A stretch of DNA of 64,000 nucleotides from Zea mays (GCF_902167145.1 NC_050097.1:232085034-232149033); one strand, 5' to 3'. Positions 32,345 through 44,305 are shown, numbered from the stretch's first letter. A program made the numbers and translations. The notes: a model not told the origin generated them from the letters alone.

Positions 32345-35300
32345 TTGCAGGTTTATGCATCCGGGGGTTCAAGCTGGATTATCGACAGCGGATGCACAAA
32401 CCACATGACGGGGGAAAAGAGGATGTTCTCTTCCTACGTCAAGAACAAGGATCCCCAAGATTCAATAATATTCGGTGATGGGAACCAAGGCAAGGTAAAA
32501 GGGTTAGGTAAAATTGCTATTTCATCTGAGCACTCTATTTCTAATGTATTTTTAGTTGAGTCGCTTGGATATAATTTGTTATCTGTTAGTCAATTATGCA
32601 AAATGGGATATAATTGTCTATTTACAAATGTAGATGTGTCTGTCTTTAGAAGATGTGATGGTTCACTAGCTTTTAAGGGTGTACTAGACAGCAAACTTTA
32701 TTTGGTTGATTTTGCAAAAGAAGAGGCCGGTCTAGATGCATGCTTAATTGCTAAGACTTGCATGGGCTGGTTGTGGCATCGCCGCTTAGCACATGTGGGG
32801 ATGAAGAACCTCCACAAGCTTCTAAAGGGAGAACACGTGATAGGTCTAACTAATGTACATTTCGAAAAAGATAGACCTTGTGTAGCTTGTCAAGCAGGGA
32901 AATAGGTGGGAGGTTCTCATCACACCAAAAATGTGATGACCACATCAAGACCCTTGGAGATGCTTCATATGGACCTCTTCGGACCCGTCGCCTATCTAAG
33001 TATAGGAGGAAGTAAGTATGGTCTTGTTATAGTTGATGATTTTTCCCGCTTCACTTGGGTATTCTTTTTGCAGGATAAATCTGAAACCCAAGGGACCCTC
33101 AAGCGCTTCCTCAGGAGAGCTCAAAATGAGTTTGAGCTCAAAGTGAAGAAGATAAGGAGCGACAACGGGTCTGAATTCAAGAATCTTCAAGTGGAGGAGT
33201 TTCTTGAGGAGGAGGAGATCAAGCACGAGTTCTCCGCTCCCTACACACCTCAGCAAAATGGTGTGGTAGAGAGGAAGAACAGGACACTCATCGATATGGC
33301 GAGGACTATGCTTGGAGAATTCAAGACCCCCGAGCGTTTTTGGTCGGAAGCCGTGAACACGGCTTGCCACGCCATCAACAGGGTCTATCTTCACCGCCTC
33401 CTCAAGAAGACTTCATATGAGCTGCTAACTGGTAACAAACCCAATGTGTCTTATTTTCGTGTATTTGGGAGCAAGTGTTATATTCTTGTGAAGAAAGGTA
33501 GAACTTCTAAATTTGCTCCCAAAGCTGTAGAAGGGTTTTTATTAGGTTATGACTCAAATACAAAGGCGTATAGGGTCTTCAACAAATCATCGGGTTTGGT
33601 TGAAGTCTCTAGCGACGTTGTATTTGATGAGACTAATGGCTCTCCAAGAGAGCAAGTTGTTGATCTTGATGATGTAGATGAAGAAGATGTTCCAACGGCC
33701 GCAATGCGCACCATGGCGATTGGCGATGTGCGACCACAGGAACAATTGGAGCAAGATCAACCATCTTCCTCAACAATGGTGCATCCTCCAACCCAAGATG
33801 ATGAACAGGTACCTCAAGTGGAGGCGCATGATCAAGGGGGAGCACAGGATGCTCAAGTTGAAGAGGAAGAAGCACCTCAGGCACCTCCAACCCAAGTTCG
33901 AGCGATGATTCAAAGGAATCATCCCGTCGACCAAATTTTGGGTGATATTAGTAAGGGAGTAACTACTCGTTCAAGATTAGTTAATTTTTGTGAGCATTAC
34001 TCCTTTGTCTCTTCTATTGAGCCTTTCAGGGTAGAAGAGGCCTTGCTAGATCCGGACTGGGTGTTGGCCATGCAGGAGGAACTCAACAACTTCAAGCGCA
34101 ATGAAGTTTGGACACTGGTGCCTCGTCCCAAGCAAAATGTTGTGGGAACCAAATGGGTGTTCCGCAACAAACAGGACGAGCACGGGGTGGTGACGAGGAA
34201 CAAGGCTCGACTTGTGGCAAAAGGTTATGCCCAAGTCGCAGGTTTGGACTTTGAGGAGACTTTCGCTCCTGTGGCTAGGCTAGAGTCCATTCGTATTTTG
34301 CTAGCATATGCCGCTCACCATTCTTTCAGGTTGTACCAAATGGATGTGAAGAGCGCTTTCCTCAACAGGCCGATCAAGGAGGAGGTGTACGTGGAGCAAC
34401 CCCCTGGCTTCGAGGATGAACGGTACCCCGACCACGTGTGTAAGCTCTCTAAGGCGCTCTATGGACTTAAGCAAGCCCCAAGAGCATGGTATGAATGTCT
34501 TAGAGACTTTTTAATTGCTAATGCTTTCAAGGTTGGGAAAGCCGATCCAACTCTTTTCACTAAGACTTGCGATGGTGATCTTTTTGTGTGCCAAATTTAT
34601 GTCGATGACATAATATTTGGTTCTACTAACCAAAAGTCTTGTGAAGAGTTTAGCAGGGTGATGACGCAGAAATTTGAGATGTCGATGATGGGCGAGTTGA
34701 ACTACTTCCTTGGGTTCCAAGTGAAGCAACTCAAGGACGGCACCTTCATCTCCCAAACGAAGTACACGCAAGACTTGCTGAAACGGTTTGGGATGAAGGA
34801 CGCCAAGCCCGCAAAGACGCCGATGGGAACTGACGGACACACCGACCTCAACAAAGGAGGTAAGTCCGTTGATCAAAAGGCATACCGGTCTATGATAGGG
34901 TCTTTACTTTATTTGTATGCTAGTAGACCGGATATTATGCTTAGCGTATGCATGTGTGCTAGATTTCAATCCGATCCAAGGGAGTGTCACTTAGTGGTCG
35001 TGAAGCGAATTCTTAGATATTTAGTCGCTACGCCTTGCTTCGGGATCTGGTATCCAAAGGGGTCTAACTTTGACTTGATTGGATACTCAGATTCTGACTA
35101 TGCTGGATGTAAGGTCGATAGGAAGAGTACATCGGGGACGTGCCAATTCTTAGGAAGGTCCCTGGTGTCGTGGAACTCTAAGAAACAAACTTCCGTTGCC
35201 CTATCCACCGCTGAGGCCGAGTACGTTGCCGCAGGACAGTGTTGTGCGCAACTACTTTGGATGAGGCAAACCCTCCGGGACTTTGGCTACAATCTGAGCA

Positions 35301-35551
35301 AAGTCCCACTCCTATGTGACAATGAGAGTGCTATCCGAATAGCGGAAAATCCTGTTGAGCACAGCCGCACAAAGCACATTGACATCCGGCATCACTTTTT
35401 GAGAGACCACCAGCAAAAGAGAGATATCGAAGTGTTTCATGTTAGCACCGAGAACCAGCTATCCGATATCTTCACTAAGCCTTTAGATGAAAAGACCTTT
35501 TGCAGGCTGCGTAGTGAGCTAAATGTCCTAGATTCGTGGAACTTGGATTGA
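32345..35551 (+). pseudogene. pol: pol, Opie-like, one premature stop
   Basis: A 1069-codon frame with protease (DSG about residue 14), integrase zinc region [13 protein letters not shown] and core motifs, reverse transcriptase YVDDIIFGS, and RNase H. It is open except for TAG at 32903-32905, where the intact copy has CAG after the CQAGK motif of the integrase zinc region. Minor changes such as NGP to NRP in reverse transcriptase and an Ala to Ser near the end are seen. The stop separates protease from the catalytic integrase core and the downstream enzymes, so the copy is probably not autonomous. Confidence 0.9.
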
Positions 35552-36341
35552 TTTATAGCATACATGTATTTATGCCTTTGATCATGTTCCTTATGCATTT
35601 TGTTGTTTACTATGGTGCTCAAGTTGTACAATCACTCCCCGGACCTCACAAGTCCTTGTGCAAGTGATGCACATATTTAGGGGGAGTTGTGCTACAACTT
35701 GACCCTTTGAGACTAACCGTTTGCTTGAGTTTGCTTGATTAAGTCTCAAAGGAGGTTTGAAAGGGAAAAGGTGGACTTGGACCATGAAAAGACTTCCACT
35801 GCACTCCAATGAGAGGGTAACTTATTCCACGTTCATCTCATGTACTCTTATTGCCTTTGTATTCTTATTGAAGATTTTGGTGAGGCAATGGGGTTCTGGG
35901 GCCAAGATTGATCCCGTTTTGGTGCTTGATGCCAAAGGGGGAGAAAATAAAGGCCAAAGCAATAGATGGATCAGCTACCACTTGAGAAATTTTGAAAATA
36001 GTAGAATAGAGCTTTTGGTTTGTCAGAACTCTTTTATTGTCTCTTGTGTCAAAATTTGGCCTCTTGAGGGGAGAAGTGTTGATTATGGGAAAAGGGGGAG
36101 TTTTTGAAATTCTTGATCAATTTCTTTTGGAATATCTCTCTCTTTATGTCTCTACAAGTGGATTTGACTTAGACATAGGAAATTGAGTTTGATTTGCAAA
36201 AACAAACCAAGTGGTGGCAAAGAGTGATCCATATATGCCAAAATTGATTCAAAACAACTTTTGGTTTTCATTTGCATTGATATTGCACTTGTTCTAGTTG
36301 CTTTATGTTGTGTTGGCATAAATCACCAAAAAGGGGGAGAT
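35552..36341 (+). other. noncoding 3' region with four polypurine tracts
   Basis: Purine tracts of the AGGGGGAG type occur near 35678, 35935, 36093 and 36331, the last adjoining the LTR. No ORF is supported. Confidence 0.65.
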
Positions 36342-37681
36342 TGAAAGGGAAATGTGCCCTTGGGCTATTTCTAAGTATTTTGGTGATTAAGTGCCAACAC
36401 AAGTGCTTTTGTGCTAATCTATGCAAAGTGGTGGACAAAGGACAAATCATGTCAAAAGGTATGTTTCTAGACTTAGTACATTGCTTTATGGACTAATGTA
36501 TTGTGTCTAAGTGCTGGAAACAGGAAAAGTTGAATTGGAAATGAGATGGCTTTGTTCAGCCAAAGTCTGCTCAGTCTGGGTGCACCGGACAGTGTTCGGT
36601 GGTGCACCGGACAGTGTCCGGTGCGCCAGGCTGGCTCTGGCGAACAGGCTGCTCTCGGGACTTCGACGGCGGTGTACGGCTATAATTCACCGGTCTGTCC
36701 GGTGGTGCACCGGACTATCCGGTGAGCCGTTCACATGCGAACTCGTCGCTCTCGGGAGATGATTAACGGCGTACGGCTAAAATTCACCAGTCTGTCCGGT
36801 GGTGCACCGGACTGTCCGGTGAGTCAACAGTCAGCCGGGGCAACGGTCGGCCGAGGATTCCGCGCGTGACGCGTGGCCGAGCCAACGGTCACATTGGTGC
36901 ACCGGACTGTCCAGTGTGCACCGGACAGTGTTCGATGCGCCAACGGCTCTCAGACTCCAACGGTCGGCTTCGCCAAGTAAGGAAGGATATCTGCACCGGA
37001 CAGTGTCCGGTGGTGCACCGGACTGTCCGGTGCGCCAGTCGACAGAAGGCAAGATCTGCCTTACAGGATTGCTCTCAACGGCTCCTAGCTGCCTTGGGGC
37101 TATAAAAGGGACCCCTAGGCGTATGGAGGAGCAATAACAAGCATTCCTTGAGCACTCTTGATCACTCACACTCCATTCTTGCGCACTTATTCCACATTCT
37201 AGTGATTTGAGCTCCGTTCTAGTGTGCTAGTCTTTTGAGCTTAAGTCTGGGTCTTGTGTGTGCGTATTTGCTGTGATCTTTGTGTCTTGTGTGAGTTGCT
37301 AATCCCTCCCTTACTCTGTGCTTCTTTGTGAACTTCAAGTGTAAGGGCGAGAGGCTCCAAGTTGTGGAGATTCCTCGCAAACGGGATTAAGAAAAGCAAG
37401 CAAAACACCGTGGTATTCAAGTGGGTCTTTGGACCGCTTGAGAGGGGTTGATTGCAACCCTCGTCCGTTGGGACGCCACAACGTGGAGTAGGCAAGCGTT
37501 GGTCTTGGCCGAACCACGGGATAACCACCGTGCTATCTCTGTGATTGATCTCTTGTGGTTATTGTGTTGAGACTCCTCTCTAGCCACTTGGCGATTATTG
37601 TGCTAACATTTAACCAAGTTTTTGTGGCTTAAGTTTCAAGTTTTACAGGATCACCTATTCACCCCCCTCTAGGTGCTCTCA
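36342..37681 (+). repeat. 3' LTR of the nested Opie-like element
   Basis: Same length as the 5' LTR. TATA box at 37099-37107. Several palindromes have lost one arm by C/T changes compared with the 5' copy. Confidence 0.93.
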
Positions 37682-37686
37682 AAGAG

Positions 37687-38523
37687 CGACAAATAACACA
37701 CAGATCACTCTCTCTCTCTCTCTCAAGTCACTAATCAATAATGATCACTTGTCTCAATTGTGGAACTTGGAGAGATTGGAGGCTTTGATTGTGTCTTGGA
37801 ATGGATTGCTAGCTCTTGTATTGAATGTTGAAGATTGGAATGCTTGGGTGAAGTGAATGGAGGTGGTTGGGGTTGTATTTATAGCCACCAACCACTTCCT
37901 AGCCGTTGCTCCTTTCTGCCGACCGCGGACGGTCCGCCCGCCTAGTCCAGACGGTCCGCCCCTGCAGATCAACGGCTGAAAAGGCAACGGTCAGCAGTAG
38001 CGGCTATATGAACGCCTATATTGCATTTAATGTGTCGTCAGATGTCAGGTAAAGCCAGTCGCGGACGGTCCGGTCGTGCACCCCGGAAAGTCCGCGAGGA
38101 CGCTATAATTCATTTTGCCGAACCCGTCACCTTCGGGTTTTTCGGTTCCTCACCTACCGGACGATCCGCGCCTGAGCCCGGACGGTCCGCGCGTGGTCTC
38201 GGACGGTACTTGTTCTTCCATCGGACGATCCGGTCGTAGAGACATGTGTTTTTGCATTGGTTCTGTCCGAGGGTCATTTAGGTGTCGCGGACGGTCCGCC
38301 GCAAAGGCCCGGACGGTCCGCGCTTGGCCTGATTTTCCAAAAAGCTTCTCCTGTCCGGAATAATCTACGGTATTCCGGACAGTCGATTTAGTATAGTTGT
38401 AGATGAACCTTTGGCACCTGTAGAACATATAATTTAGAGCAAACTAGTTAGTCCAATTATTTGTGTTGGATAATTAAACCACCAAAATCAATTAGAAAAA
38501 GGTGTAAGCCTATTTTCCTTTCA
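37687..38523 (-). repeat. 5' LTR of the Ji-like element, 5' part (second segment)
   Basis: Resumes exactly after the duplicated AAGAG and matches 20581-21409. On the minus strand it begins TGAAAGGAAAATAGGC at 38523. Palindrome cluster at about 37925-38330 and TATA box at about 37876-37883. Confidence 0.92.
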
Positions 38524-38528
38524 GATAT

Positions 38529-38781
38529 GTCGTTGCTATAGAACAATAACTAAGTGGTATTTAGTTTTTAGAGACTAATTTTTAGTCTTTCTGTTTTATT
38601 ATATTCTAGTCTCTAAATTAACAAATGTTTTATATTTGACAATTTAGAGGATAAAATAAAATAAAGGAACAAAAAATTAGTCTCTTTAGCCTGCGTCATA
38701 TGAAAGAGAAGCGTTAGTATAGGTTCACATGCTATCTACGTACATGTGATGTATGCGGTCGATCGGCATGGGTGATGGGTG
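38529..38781. other. intergenic sequence upstream of the phytosulfokine gene
   Basis: AT-rich with short inverted blocks (TTAGAGACTAATTTTTAGTC and AAAAATTAGTCTC) suggesting a decayed MITE at about 38555-38690. No gene is seen. Confidence 0.35.
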
Positions 38782-38789
38782 TATTTAAG
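38782..38789 (+). promoter_or_regulatory. putative TATA box of the phytosulfokine gene
   Basis: TATTTAAG lies about 160 bp upstream of the chosen ATG in otherwise mixed-composition sequence. It is the best TATA-like match in the region; the transcription start is inferred only. Confidence 0.45.
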
Positions 38790-38946
38790 GCCCGTTCTAC
38801 CTGGGCACCCCAACTCCAAACCAACAACGCTTCACATAAATCCAGCAAGAGCCCCGGCCGGCCGGGTCGTCAGATATCCGCCACGCCGCTGACGCCAAAG
38901 GAACAGCAACAAGCCTGCAGTGCAGGTTGGTTGCAGTCTTGCAGAC

Positions 38947-39303
38947 ATGGCGGCGCCACCAACATCGGCACCACGGCGGACCGCCCTGCCGCTGCTGCTG
39001 GTGCTGGTGTCTGCTGTCCTCCTCCTCCTCCTCCTCCTCTCCGTCGTCGCCGGCCACGCGACGAGAGCTGTGGCGGCGGCGAGCTCGACGAGAAGCCAAG
39101 AGGAGCAGCAAAGAGATGTGAGTAAGGTAGGCGCCGAGGAGAGGTCGTCGATGAGCATGAGCTTCGCGGCGGGCGACGACGAGCGGTGCGGCAGCGAAGG
39201 GGTAGGAGGAGGAGGAGAGGACGAGGAGTGCCTCATGAGGAGGACGCTGGCGGCGCACACCGACTACATCTACACCCAGGGCCAGGGAGGAGGCCACAGC
39301 TAG
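38947..39303 (+). CDS. PSK: phytosulfokine peptide precursor
   Basis: A 118-residue secreted prepropeptide. From the chosen ATG there is a basic-then-hydrophobic signal peptide (leucine-rich core about residues 13-33), a variable acidic middle, and the conserved C-terminal block EECLMRRTLAAHTDYIYTQ. The mature pentapeptide YIYTQ is residues 107-111 (39265-39279); its tyrosines are sulfated in the Golgi in this family, helped by the acidic residue just before them. The peptide is released outside the cell and sensed by LRR receptor kinases (PSKR) to promote growth and modulate immunity. No intron is required. An upstream in-frame extension lacks an ATG. Neighbouring TEs end about 420 bp upstream. 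Confidence 0.93.
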   Translation: MAAPPTSAPRRTALPLLLVLVSAVLLLLLLLSVVAGHATRAVAAASSTRSQEEQQRDVSKVGAEERSSMSMSFAAGDDERCGSEGVGGGGEDEECLMRRTLAAHTDYIYTQGQGGGHS

Positions 39304-39764
39304 GCCGGCTAGCGCACCTCCTCAGATCGATCGATGCATGCCCCACGCCCCAGTCGTCGGCCGGCTTCGTCGTCTGCATTGCGTGTGGTTCTGTCGTCGT
39401 ACGTGTTTTGTGCGTGTGTGTATTATTATGTGAGCTTTTCTTTGAACTCTACTAGCTGGTTTCGGTTGATTATTATTAATTGTGTATGTGTACGAGCTTG
39501 CAGTGCAGCTGGTGAGCGAACTTTGCTAGCTGCGGGCTTCGCTGTTTAGTTTCTTATCGATCGACTAGTGAGCTGGTAGTTGTCTGCTAGCTGGGGGCAG
39601 CTAGCAAAGCATGCATGCCGTACCAATCGTATAACGGAACAGGAAGCAATGAGACTATGAGAGCGTGTATTAGACATCAACCAAGACAATTGTACCAATC
39701 GTATAACGGAACAGGAAGCACAGACTACGTAAGCAGTACGGTCAAGCCAAGCCTACAGGCGATG

Positions 39765-42700
39765 TCAGGCCGCACCATCGTCTTCCTCCTCCAGATCACT
39801 GAAAGACACGTCTTCATCATCTGCTATCGGAATTTGCGTGTTTCCCGGGTCCCATGCTTCCTCTTCCAACCATTCATCCCCGTCGTCATCTTCGACGCCG
39901 TCGCCGCCATCCTCAACATTATCACTTTTCTGATAGTCAGCTCCTGATCGCTCACTGATGGCAGCCAGTGGTTGTTTCTGTTGACCATCTTTAGGGGGAG
40001 AGCTGTCCGTCAAAGGTATCTCAGACATCTGCAGACCCTGCTCCTCTTCTTCTTCTGCTGCTGCTTCGTCTTCCGTAGAGAGATCGTGCGTACTTTCTTC
40101 CGTCCTAGATAGTGGCGCCACGGTGGTGGTGTCTCTCGACACGGGCACTAGCTGTACAGGTACACCGCTGCTACCGGTATTATCCGAAGAAACAGCTCCA
40201 GTCTCGCCGATCGTATGAACCGATACAATATCCTTGTCCTGTTCGATCGGTTGTGGCTTGCCGTAGTCCGTGTTGCTGAAAGACGTGAGCATGGCGGAGT
40301 CGTCTTGGCCCTTCAATACGCCCAAACCCTCTACAAGAGAACCTGAAACGCCACCTTCATCGCCGAGAGCCACAGGTACGGTGTCGCCGTGGCTGCCTTG
40401 TAACTCCGTCCGGTACCGCACCTCCTGCGACAACTTGTCCCTAGCTTCCAGAATCTGTATCAAGGCAATCAGGAACCGATAAGAATCGTCTGCTAGCAAA
40501 CAATGTCTTGAGCTGGCAGATAGTGGCTTATCTTTTTTTTTTTTTGTGTGCAGTCAGCAACAAATAAAATAAGGTCTATTGATACGTCATGACTAGTAAG
40601 AAAGCAAAATCGTCAGCAGGAACTACTAAAGCATTGAGCGCCTATGGAAAACGATGTTCTGTCAGTATATAAGCCTCTTAAGACTCATGCATGCATCTGA
40701 GGGCTAAAAAGTGTAACGAGTTATTCAAGCATAGGAGCTCATCATTTTCGTCATATTGCACTTTATGTCCCATGGGCCAGTTGAGTCAACATTCACTTGA
40801 TGGCTAGTTCTGACTTTTTGCTATTTGACATTGTTTCCTCTATTCACTTTATAATATGGCACTTCAGAGTTCAGACTCATGCAAACCATCATTCTGGGGA
40901 CAAAATTGGACTAACGAAGAAACTGAATCAATAGAGATACATTAACAATATAAAACTGGAAAAGGCACTCAATTATTATAGAAAAACAGTAGAATATAAT
41001 GAATCACTTGAGCTGTGCAGAACAAGCTAGTCCCATTCAAAACTAGGGATGCGTTTGTATGGGTAGCCCATCATTACTTGCAGGAAGAAAATTTAATAGA
41101 AACCACTAAAGCATCAGAAACATTAGACTTTCTGTCAATGTCTCAATATCTAAAGCATAGATGCCAGGGTTAACAATCACAATGAATCAATTTAGCTATA
41201 TATATTCAATGGTGGGTCAATTTCAAACTGTTGGCCTAGTGCAATGTGATTTAACTCCACTCCCTTGGCAGAGCATGTTGGGTTGATCTCAAAGGACTGG
41301 GTCATGATCGATCCTATCCGATCCTAACGTGCCTTGATCGGGGCACAACAACCCGTTCGGTTGCTTCCCCCTTTCGCACCGCGGAAATAAAAGCAAGGAT
41401 GGTAGTCAGCACGGGAACCAGCGTTCCCCGCCGCTACCAATCCCCTACACGCTCTGAGGGAAGACCACCGCTATCTCTCACCATCCCTGTTTGAGACCCC
41501 TACTGCACCTCACCGTCGCTGGGCAACAAAGATCTGCCCTAATGGCGAGTTCATCAAACCCCGAAGGTATTCTGCTCTATTGTGTACACATCTAATGATT
41601 AGGGTTTAGGGCAATATCATTAGCAATAGTAACAGGGCAAAGGCAGCAAAAGGAAGAATGCAAACTAGTTTCACTTTTAGGCAGGAGGGGAATTTAGGAA
41701 GGTTTCACTACCTTAGATGACATGAATGAGGTGTTGGATTTGAATTGATCCACCATATTTGTATCACTTACACTTGATAAGTAAAGGCTTCACGATCTTA
41801 TCCAACAAAAATGATAGGTTTCATGGCAGGCAGAGAAGCACAATGCTCGAGAATGTGCACAAGTGTGCCACATGAGGTTATGATGAATCAACATATTTTT
41901 ATGATTGTCGAAAATCCGAGAAATCAACCTTTTGAAATCAAATTCCAGAGTGAGGTCAAAGTGTCAAACTAATGATAAAGTTTCATATGGAACATTAGGT
42001 AATGTAAAGAGGGAACAACATAAATGTCGCAATGATATATCGACCATTTTACTCAAACTGTACAACATTTCATTTGAAGAATGCAAATGCCTAGCCTTGC
42101 ACAGATCGCTCACTCATTCTGAAACCATAACTATGATGCAAAGTTTTTTCGTAAAAACACAAAAATTTTTATGCACATTTTGACCATATTCTCATGCATA
42201 CTATCACAGTTCTCAAACGAGCATGATTGCCTTAACAGGACACAAAATCTTAGGTGCAAGATATATCAAATCTAAGTGCTAAGAAATCACAAGCACAAGT
42301 TTCATGCTGCCACAATGTTCCATGATTCCAAATACAATGTAGCAAAAATCTCAATGTGAAACACAATGCAGTCTCAACTTAACAACTAATCTGATGCTGC
42401 ATCTGGTTCACATTGCTTTACTCACCTCAGCTAACAAATTTTAGGCTGTTACGGAATCATCGAAGACAACTAACTTAGTTAACTAGCACCAAGGAAAAAT
42501 CCTCAGTTACTTAGTGAGCTTGTACTACTAACTCATCGAAGTGTTGAACGTTCGATGCCAAGGAAAATCACCTGTGGAGTGGATAAAATGTCGGCATCAT
42601 CCTTCCTGAGCTTAGGATGCAGCAGTACGAAGTATATCTTCCAGAAGCAGTCCTCGCTCATGTGGCTGGGGCAGAGCTCGATCCTCAGATCAGCCAGCTC

Positions 42701-43324
42701 GGGCGCCAAGCTTTCCACGGCCAGGGCGTGATCTTGCTGCGCATCAGTCATGTCAAAATCTGCGCTCCAAGTCAATAACGCGACTGATAATTAGTTCAGC
42801 TTAACCGAGACCAATGAAGAGCCTCTGGGGAGGCAAGAAAGGATTGCACGAAGCCACGAACCATCCGAGTCCGCGTCGTCGGGGAGGAGGGGGAAGTCGA
42901 GCCATAGCTCGGGCCGCGATGCCGCGTCCCGCGCGAACGCGACCACCTCTTCGGTGACCCCCGCTGCCTCCTCCGCCCAGTCTGCATCGCCCTCAGGGGG
43001 CAGGAGCGAGGACGCGATCCTGGCGAGATCCGCTACGGCCTGGCGGCCCGGGAGCCGCGCGAGGCCGGCGCGGAACCGGCCCGCGATCTCGGCCGGGTCC
43101 GGCCGGCGCAGGGCGCCTCCGCCCCCAGGCGCCGCGGGCGCGAGGAAGGAGGCGATGCCCTGGAAGCGGTTCGCGAGCGCGCCGGTTAGCTCGGAGAGGT
43201 CCTCGCGGACGCCGCGCGGGGGAGAGGACGAGCCCGGGGAGGCCGAGGGGCCCCGGTCGGTTGCTTCGGGTTCTTCCTCAGTAGCGATGAGGGAGTTGGC
43301 GATGGAGCGCGCGAGCCACGCCAT
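39765..43324 (-). CDS. BSD-domain protein, three exons (446 aa)
   Basis: Proposed exons are 43324-42862, 42759-42572 and 40454-39765, joined by GT-AG introns of 102 and 2117 bp with matching phases (1 and 0), giving 446 codons. Exon 1 encodes the N-terminus, exon 2 the BSD domain (about residues 163-217) with the hallmark FWKIYF, and exon 3 an acidic Ser/Glu/Asp-rich tail ending SFSDLEEEDDGAA. BSD domains occur in TFIIH p62, synapse-associated proteins and plant proteins of uncertain role, so the function here is unknown. The ATG lies in a GC-rich block. Exon 1 is GC-rich and exon 3 is not, common for grass genes. Confidence 0.85.
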
Positions 43325-43927
43325 TGCCGGCGGCGAGGTCGGCGGCGGTGCGGCCGTGCGGGAGCAAGCGATTGGGGCGGAGGGGAAGGTGGTTGGGTGC
43401 CTTATTTCGTGAGTTCCCCTGTCACTGTTGGGTGGACCCGGTATTAGGGATTACTTCGCCAGGACAGAAGAACACGTTCGATGAAGCAAAGCGTAAACCT
43501 CCAATAACCTGCATGGAGTTTGTATATAATTTCTTAAATAATCTATGTACATAATTTATTTTTGTATCCGTTGCTTTTTTTGGAAATTAATTGCTCGAAT
43601 TGTAATGCTTCAAGATACTGGTATTTTTTACGTCTACGGTCTACTCATTCTTCCCCATTTTTTCACATAAAAAACGCTAATAAAATTGAGTTGATTGACT
43701 TGTTGCCTATCACCGTTTTAGATCCAAGTTTATGGAATAAAACTAAATTCCCTCGAGATTGTGGGCCATGAATTGTTTAGGATGCAAATATCTCGCGGTG
43801 ACAGTGAGTGACAACCTTCTTGAACACTTGAACAGTGGCTAAGTTTGTTTTAGCTCCAAACCGCAAAAATCTTTGTTTTTCAAACACTGAGGAAAAAGGA
43901 TACCTAAAAGGACCTAAGGACTACGAG
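43325..43927. other. promoter region of the BSD gene and intergenic sequence
   Basis: GC-rich to about 43390, then AT-rich. No other gene is evident. Confidence 0.35.
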
Positions 43928-44117
43928 AGTGTTTGATTTACAATAGAGCTAATAGTTAGCTGGCTAAAAAAATACTAGTGCTAACAAATACCTCACTAAC
44001 TAATAATTATTAGCTAATTTGTTAAAATTAGTTAATAGTTGAACTATTAACCAGACTGTTTGGATGTTTTCAACTAATTTTATCAGCTAATTATTAGTTC
44101 TAGTGCATTCAAACATT
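43928..44117. mobile_element. MITE-like foldback
   Basis: The left end GTGTTTGATTTACAATAGAG with following CTAATAGTTAGCTG is mirrored by the right end CAGCTAATTATTAGTTCTAG and CATTCAAACATT. It is about 190 bp without coding potential. Target duplication is unclear. Confidence 0.5.
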
Positions 44118-44221
44118 GACTATATTTGTCAAGTCCCATGTTAAAGGCATGGTAACTTGAACAATAGACTAACTATTTGCTAAATAGGAGAGCGAAGATG
44201 GATGACGGGTAATTATTTAGA

Positions 44222-44305
44222 CCCTTAGTCGTGTTTTTTGCTCAGCTGTGCCCTTCCAGTGCTATAGAACAAAAGGATACAACTGAGCAAAAACACGACT
44301 AAGGG
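44222..44305. repeat. compact 84-bp hairpin
   Basis: CCCTTAGTCGTGTTTTTTGC (44222 onward) pairs with GCAAAAACACGACTAAGGG (ending 44305); the arms extend to about 27 bp with two mismatches or bulges and a roughly 30-bp loop. Confidence 0.7.

Larger units (their letters stand above)
28561..37681 (+). mobile_element. Opie-like Sirevirus retrotransposon nested in the Ji-like LTR
   Basis: The LTRs are 28561-29900 and 36342-37681, both 1340 bp, flanked by the target duplication AAGAG (28556-28560 and 37682-37686). The primer site TTGGTATCAGAG directly follows the 5' LTR. Gag is intact and pol has one nonsense codon. I count roughly two dozen differences between the LTRs by eye, so the insertion is recent but older than the copy at 51304-60257. 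It is in opposite orientation to its host element. Confidence 0.95.
20177..38523 (-). mobile_element. Ji-like Sirevirus (Copia) retrotransposon, split by a nested Opie-like element
   Basis: Target duplications GATAT lie at 20172-20176 and 38524-38528. The 3' LTR is 20177-21409 and the 5' LTR is 28156-28560 plus 37687-38523. Next to the 5' LTR the initiator-Met primer site reads TTGGTATCAGAG on the minus strand, and a purine tract abuts the 3' LTR near 21410-21425. Excluding the nested 9.1 kb the element is about 9.2 kb. Gag and pol are present but carry stops and a frameshift, so this copy is dead. Confidence 0.92.

Noticed and set aside
38797..39297. Minus-strand ORFs of 142-166 aa over the PSK gene
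   Set aside because: The plus strand encodes the diagnostic signal peptide and YIYTQ; the opposite frames are GC-rich shadows.
41610..41622. TTAGGGTTTAGGG as interstitial telomeric repeat
   Set aside because: Only a single partial plant telomere-like unit; chance occurrence is likely.
42954..43412. Plus-strand ORF of 152 aa opposite BSD exon 1
   Set aside because: The GC-rich minus-strand exon has matching splice sites and leads into the BSD domain; the plus-strand frame is a GC-driven shadow.
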